A stretch of 64,000 nucleotides of DNA from CAZHGD01 sp964531735 (lineage in GTDB: Bacteria > Armatimonadota > UBA10988). The DNA lies in contig CAZHGD010000001.1 of the NCBI GenBank assembly GCA_964531735.1, positions 1 through 64,000 of the forward strand, written 5' to 3'. The notes under the pieces were generated by a model. It searched no databases, was not told the origin of the DNA, and saw nothing but the letters and a program-made list of their open reading frames with translations. Below, one piece after another: positions 61,647-64,000 of the stretch. Position numbers and translations under genes: made by a program. Each line of letters begins with the position of its first letter. The first letter of the stretch is position 1.

Positions 61647-64000
61647 CTATGGCGCGAGTTGGTACCGCACCAGCAGGCTCGTGTCGGGCCGCGGCAGCTT
61701 CAGCGTCAGACCCTCGCCCAGGTCGTGGCCGGCGAGCGTCTCGCGGCGCTCGCGGCGCTCGTCGTCAAGCCAGGTGACCTCGTAACGTCGGTCGGGCCGA
61801 ATGCCTTGCAGCGCCAGGATCAGACCAGCGTAGCTCGACTCGCGGCGGCGGAAGGCCAGCACGATGCCGGCATCCAGATCGGCGCGGTGCAGTTGCCAGG
61901 CGGCGAACTGCTCCAGGTCGGTGTTGACCGGCGTCAGCGGGTAGAGGTCACCGTACCAGTACTTGCGGTTGGCGTCGATCTCGGCGATGCCCGCCCTAGC
62001 CTGGTCCCAGTCGAAGGTCGGCTCGAGGTAGGCCGCCTCGATCGGCGCGCCGCCGGTGGCGGTGCTGCGGCCCTGATAGGCCACCGGATCCCACAGCCCG
62101 ATGGTGAACATCGGCACGTAGAGGCCCAGCGCGCACGACTGCATCTGGTTGTACTCAGGATGTCCGGGCGAGCAACCGGTGTCGCTCCGCCAGAGCGGCA
62201 CGCTCCGCGCGCACATCTCCAGGTCGATCCGCCGGCCGCCGCTGGCGCAGTTGTCGATCACCAGGCCCGGATGCCGGCGCAACAGTTCGTCCCACAGCGC
62301 GTAGAGACCCTCGACATAGCGGATCTCGGTGATGCCTTGCCGGTCCGGCGCGTCCGCCTGCCGCCACCAGCCGAGCGGGTCGGTGTTGAAGTCGTTGCGG
62401 TAGACGTCGATGCCGTACTCGCGGATCCGCTGCGACAGCAGGTCGGTCAGCCAGGCCCGGGCCGCCGGATCGTCCAGCTTGAACAGCCCGCCCTTGGCGC
62501 CGCCGTGGACGAACTCGGGGTGCTCGCGCGTGATGTCGCTGTCGGGTGCCACTCGTTCGGGCTCGAACCAGACGATGAACTGCAGGCCCTTGGCGTGGCA
62601 GGCGTCGGCGACGGGCTTGAGGCCACGCGGGAACTGCTTGGGCTCGGCGCGCCAACTGCCCACGCCGTTCGGGAAGCCGCCGGGGAACCAGGCCGCGTCG
62701 AGCCAGACGGCATCGAAGCCGAGTTTGCTGGCGGCCTCGACATAGGCCAGTTGCCCGGCCTCGGTGGACCATTCGGGCCGGCCCACGTAGCGGTCGAAGC
62801 ACTGGATGGCCAGTGGCAGCCGCACCGGCCTGCCGTTCGCCTTGGGCATAATCTGGAACAGCATCAGCCGGCGGAACTGCTGGTGCGCGCGGAGGCGGTG
62901 CTGCCGCCAGTGGTGAACCAGCAGGCGCGGGGTGCGCACGCGCTCGCCCGGGTGCAGCACGAAGTGCGTCTGCTCCTGGCCCACGCGCAGCCGGGTGGGT
63001 CCGGTGCCGGCGCGATCAAAGTGCGCGGCCCACTGCCCGGTCCAGCCGACGGCGACGATCAGACCCAGTTCCGCGTACTCCAGGTTGAACCAGGGGGACG
63101 CGCTGACCGATGCCGGGCGCCCGCCGGCCGGGGCCATCCGATAGCTCTTCCCGGCTGCCAGTTCGGTGGTGAACGGCAGCCAGGAGGATTCGGCGCAGGC
63201 GTCGCCGTGCAGTTGGCGGATGCGCAACGGCGTGCGTTGGTAACCGCTACGCAGCGTCAGGTCGAGGCCCTGCAACTGCTCGATGATCGGCGTGTCCTTG
63301 GCGCCGGTGTTCTCCAGGTAGACGGTCCATTCGGCAGCGGGATACTCGCGGTAGAGCCGCGCCTCGGCGGTCACCTTGAGGCCGGTGGCCGGGTCCTGCC
63401 AACTCACCGTGCGTGCTGTCCAGCCGCCTTCCTCGCGCGGCTCACCGACCACGCGCTGCCAGCCGGGCAGCAGTTCGGCCGACGGCCGGCCGCCGTAGAC
63501 AAACGAGAACGGCGGCCCGGCCGGCAGGCTGAGCGTGTCGGCCTGGCCCTCGTCGAGCCGCTGTACGTGGCCGTCGGCCAGCACGACGCGTGCTGCGGCC
63601 CAGTCGGCCTGGTCGTGCGACGGGCCGTCGCCGGCGTCACCGACCTTGAGGAGCAGTTCCTTGGCGCCCGCCGGCAGCTCGACTCTCACCTCGACCGGGG
63701 CCATGCCGCCGCGGCAGACGTCGGAGCGGAACAGCTCGCGACCGTCGGCCTCGACGCTGAACACCACCGAGCCGCGCGCGCCGCCGGTGTCGTCGTTGTG
63801 GTCGATGCCGACCGCCGCCTCGAACCGCCGCGCGCCGGCGGGCAGCGCCACGGCGATCTCGCTCACGGCGTGCGTGCCGAGCCCGTGCTCGTAGGACTGC
63901 CCGCCGATGCGCAGCGGCGTGTCGATGCACGACCGGCCGTAGCGCAGGACGCTGTGGTCTTGGCGCCGCACGGTCAGCGGCAGCGCGCCGCCCGGTTGCC
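61647..64000 (-). CDS. GH36-like alpha-galactosidase with N-terminal NPCBM-like domain (5' end outside window)
   Basis: Predicted alpha-galactosidase, at least 784 aa; the frame is open to base 64000, so the start lies beyond the window. The visible N-terminal domain is NPCBM-like (RIGGQSYEHGLGTHAVSEIA, then GVDHN-like IDHNDDTGGARGSV). The GH36 barrel includes FDAVWLDAAWFPG, FIVWFEPERVAP, the nucleophile Asp in YRNDFN (codon at 62391-62393) and the acid/base Asp in WRSDTG (codon at 62181-62183). A C-terminal beta domain ends LLVRYQL. All expected residues are present, so it should be active. It converges with the orphan gene at 61134. Confidence 0.88.
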   Translation of the reverse strand, partial: QPGGALPLTVRRQDHSVLRYGRSCIDTPLRIGGQSYEHGLGTHAVSEIAVALPAGARRFEAAVGIDHNDDTGGARGSVVFSVEADGRELFRSDVCRGGMAPVEVRVELPAGAKELLLKVGDAGDGPSHDQADWAAARVVLADGHVQRLDEGQADTLSLPAGPPFSFVYGGRPSAELLPGWQRVVGEPREEGGWTARTVSWQDPATGLKVTAEARLYREYPAAEWTVYLENTGAKDTPIIEQLQGLDLTLRSGYQRTPLRIRQLHGDACAESSWLPFTTELAAGKSYRMAPAGGRPASVSASPWFNLEYAELGLIVAVGWTGQWAAHFDRAGTGPTRLRVGQEQTHFVLHPGERVRTPRLLVHHWRQHRLRAHQQFRRLMLFQIMPKANGRPVRLPLAIQCFDRYVGRPEWSTEAGQLAYVEAASKLGFDAVWLDAAWFPGGFPNGVGSWRAEPKQFPRGLKPVADACHAKGLQFIVWFEPERVAPDSDITREHPEFVHGGAKGGLFKLDDPAARAWLTDLLSQRIREYGIDVYRNDFNTDPLGWWRQADAPDRQGITEIRYVEGLYALWDELLRRHPGLVIDNCASGGRRIDLEMCARSVPLWRSDTGCSPGHPEYNQMQSCALGLYVPMFTIGLWDPVAYQGRSTATGGAPIEAAYLEPTFDWDQARAGIAEIDANRKYWYGDLYPLTPVNTDLEQFAAWQLHRADLDAGIVLAFRRRESSYAGLILALQGIRPDRRYEVTWLDDERRERRETLAGHDLGEGLTLKLPRPDTSLLVRYQLAP

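Noticed and set aside
1..64000. tRNA, rRNA and CRISPR arrays
   Set aside because: No cloverleaf-like or rRNA sequence and no regularly spaced direct repeats were seen on reading both strands; a dedicated scan was not possible.

Overview
The window is GC-rich bacterial DNA, densely packed with genes, that looks chromosomal. Housekeeping genes (lon, alaS, ruvX, a SigB-type sigma factor) sit among many secreted carbohydrate-active proteins (parallel beta-helix proteins, GH32-, GH36-, GH39- and GH5-like hydrolases, BNR sialidase-like proteins, a DUF4838-like protein, CBM9- and NPCBM-like modules) and a uroporphyrinogen-decarboxylase-family protein. That mixture fits Armatimonadota best, with Planctomycetota, Lentisphaerota and relatives as alternatives. 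This is an inference from gene content; there is no rRNA to confirm it.

Layout. 1-4.8 kb: end of lon, a secreted beta-helix protein, an SDR and a DegT-type aminotransferase. 4.8-8.7 kb: a triple-FKBP protein facing leftward and a secreted GH39-like hydrolase facing rightward. 8.8-18.4 kb: one tightly packed rightward operon holding STAS antagonist, anti-sigma-like protein, SigB-type sigma factor, AI-2E transporter, alaS, ruvX, TPR/peptidase-MA protein, methyltransferase and TPR protein. 18.5-21.3 kb: a NodB-like/DUF3863-like protein and a cytoplasmic beta-helix protein. 21.3-24.6 kb: an inserted island carrying a single SIR2 + P-loop (STAND-like) gene, visibly AT-richer than its surroundings and bounded by 135-bp direct repeats. 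24.6-38.3 kb: a leftward catabolic cluster (two sialidase-like proteins, GH32-like, GH39-like and GH5-like hydrolases), then a rightward deacetylase-like protein and an aldolase-like protein. 38.3-57.0 kb: a leftward run of 13 genes ending in a lone receiver protein and a URO-D protein; its core is a 10-gene surface-glycan/glycosylation operon with three YfhO-like proteins, several GT-C-like membrane proteins, one polyprenyl-phosphate sugar transferase, one GT4 and one GT2. 57.1-64 kb: GNAT, DUF4838-like protein, TPR protein, an orphan, and a GH36 alpha-galactosidase that runs off the window.

The most notable feature is the SIR2 island. It was inserted exactly where two convergent genes end. 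Each flank of the insert carries a copy of both gene ends and of the 12-bp gap between them. The two copies differ at 6 of 135 positions; the three differences inside coding sequence are all synonymous. This suggests that the extra flank came from a related genome in which both genes were functional, rather than from decay of a local duplication. The gene itself looks like a single-gene NAD-depleting antiphage system of the SIR2-STAND type.

Other points of interest are a SigB partner-switch module whose kinase-like anti-sigma protein has lost its recognisable ATP-binding motifs, a GH32-like enzyme lacking the usual acid/base glutamate, and the glycosylation operon built around three YfhO paralogues with no recognisable flippase or polymerase. 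All identities rest on reading motifs by eye; no database search was run.
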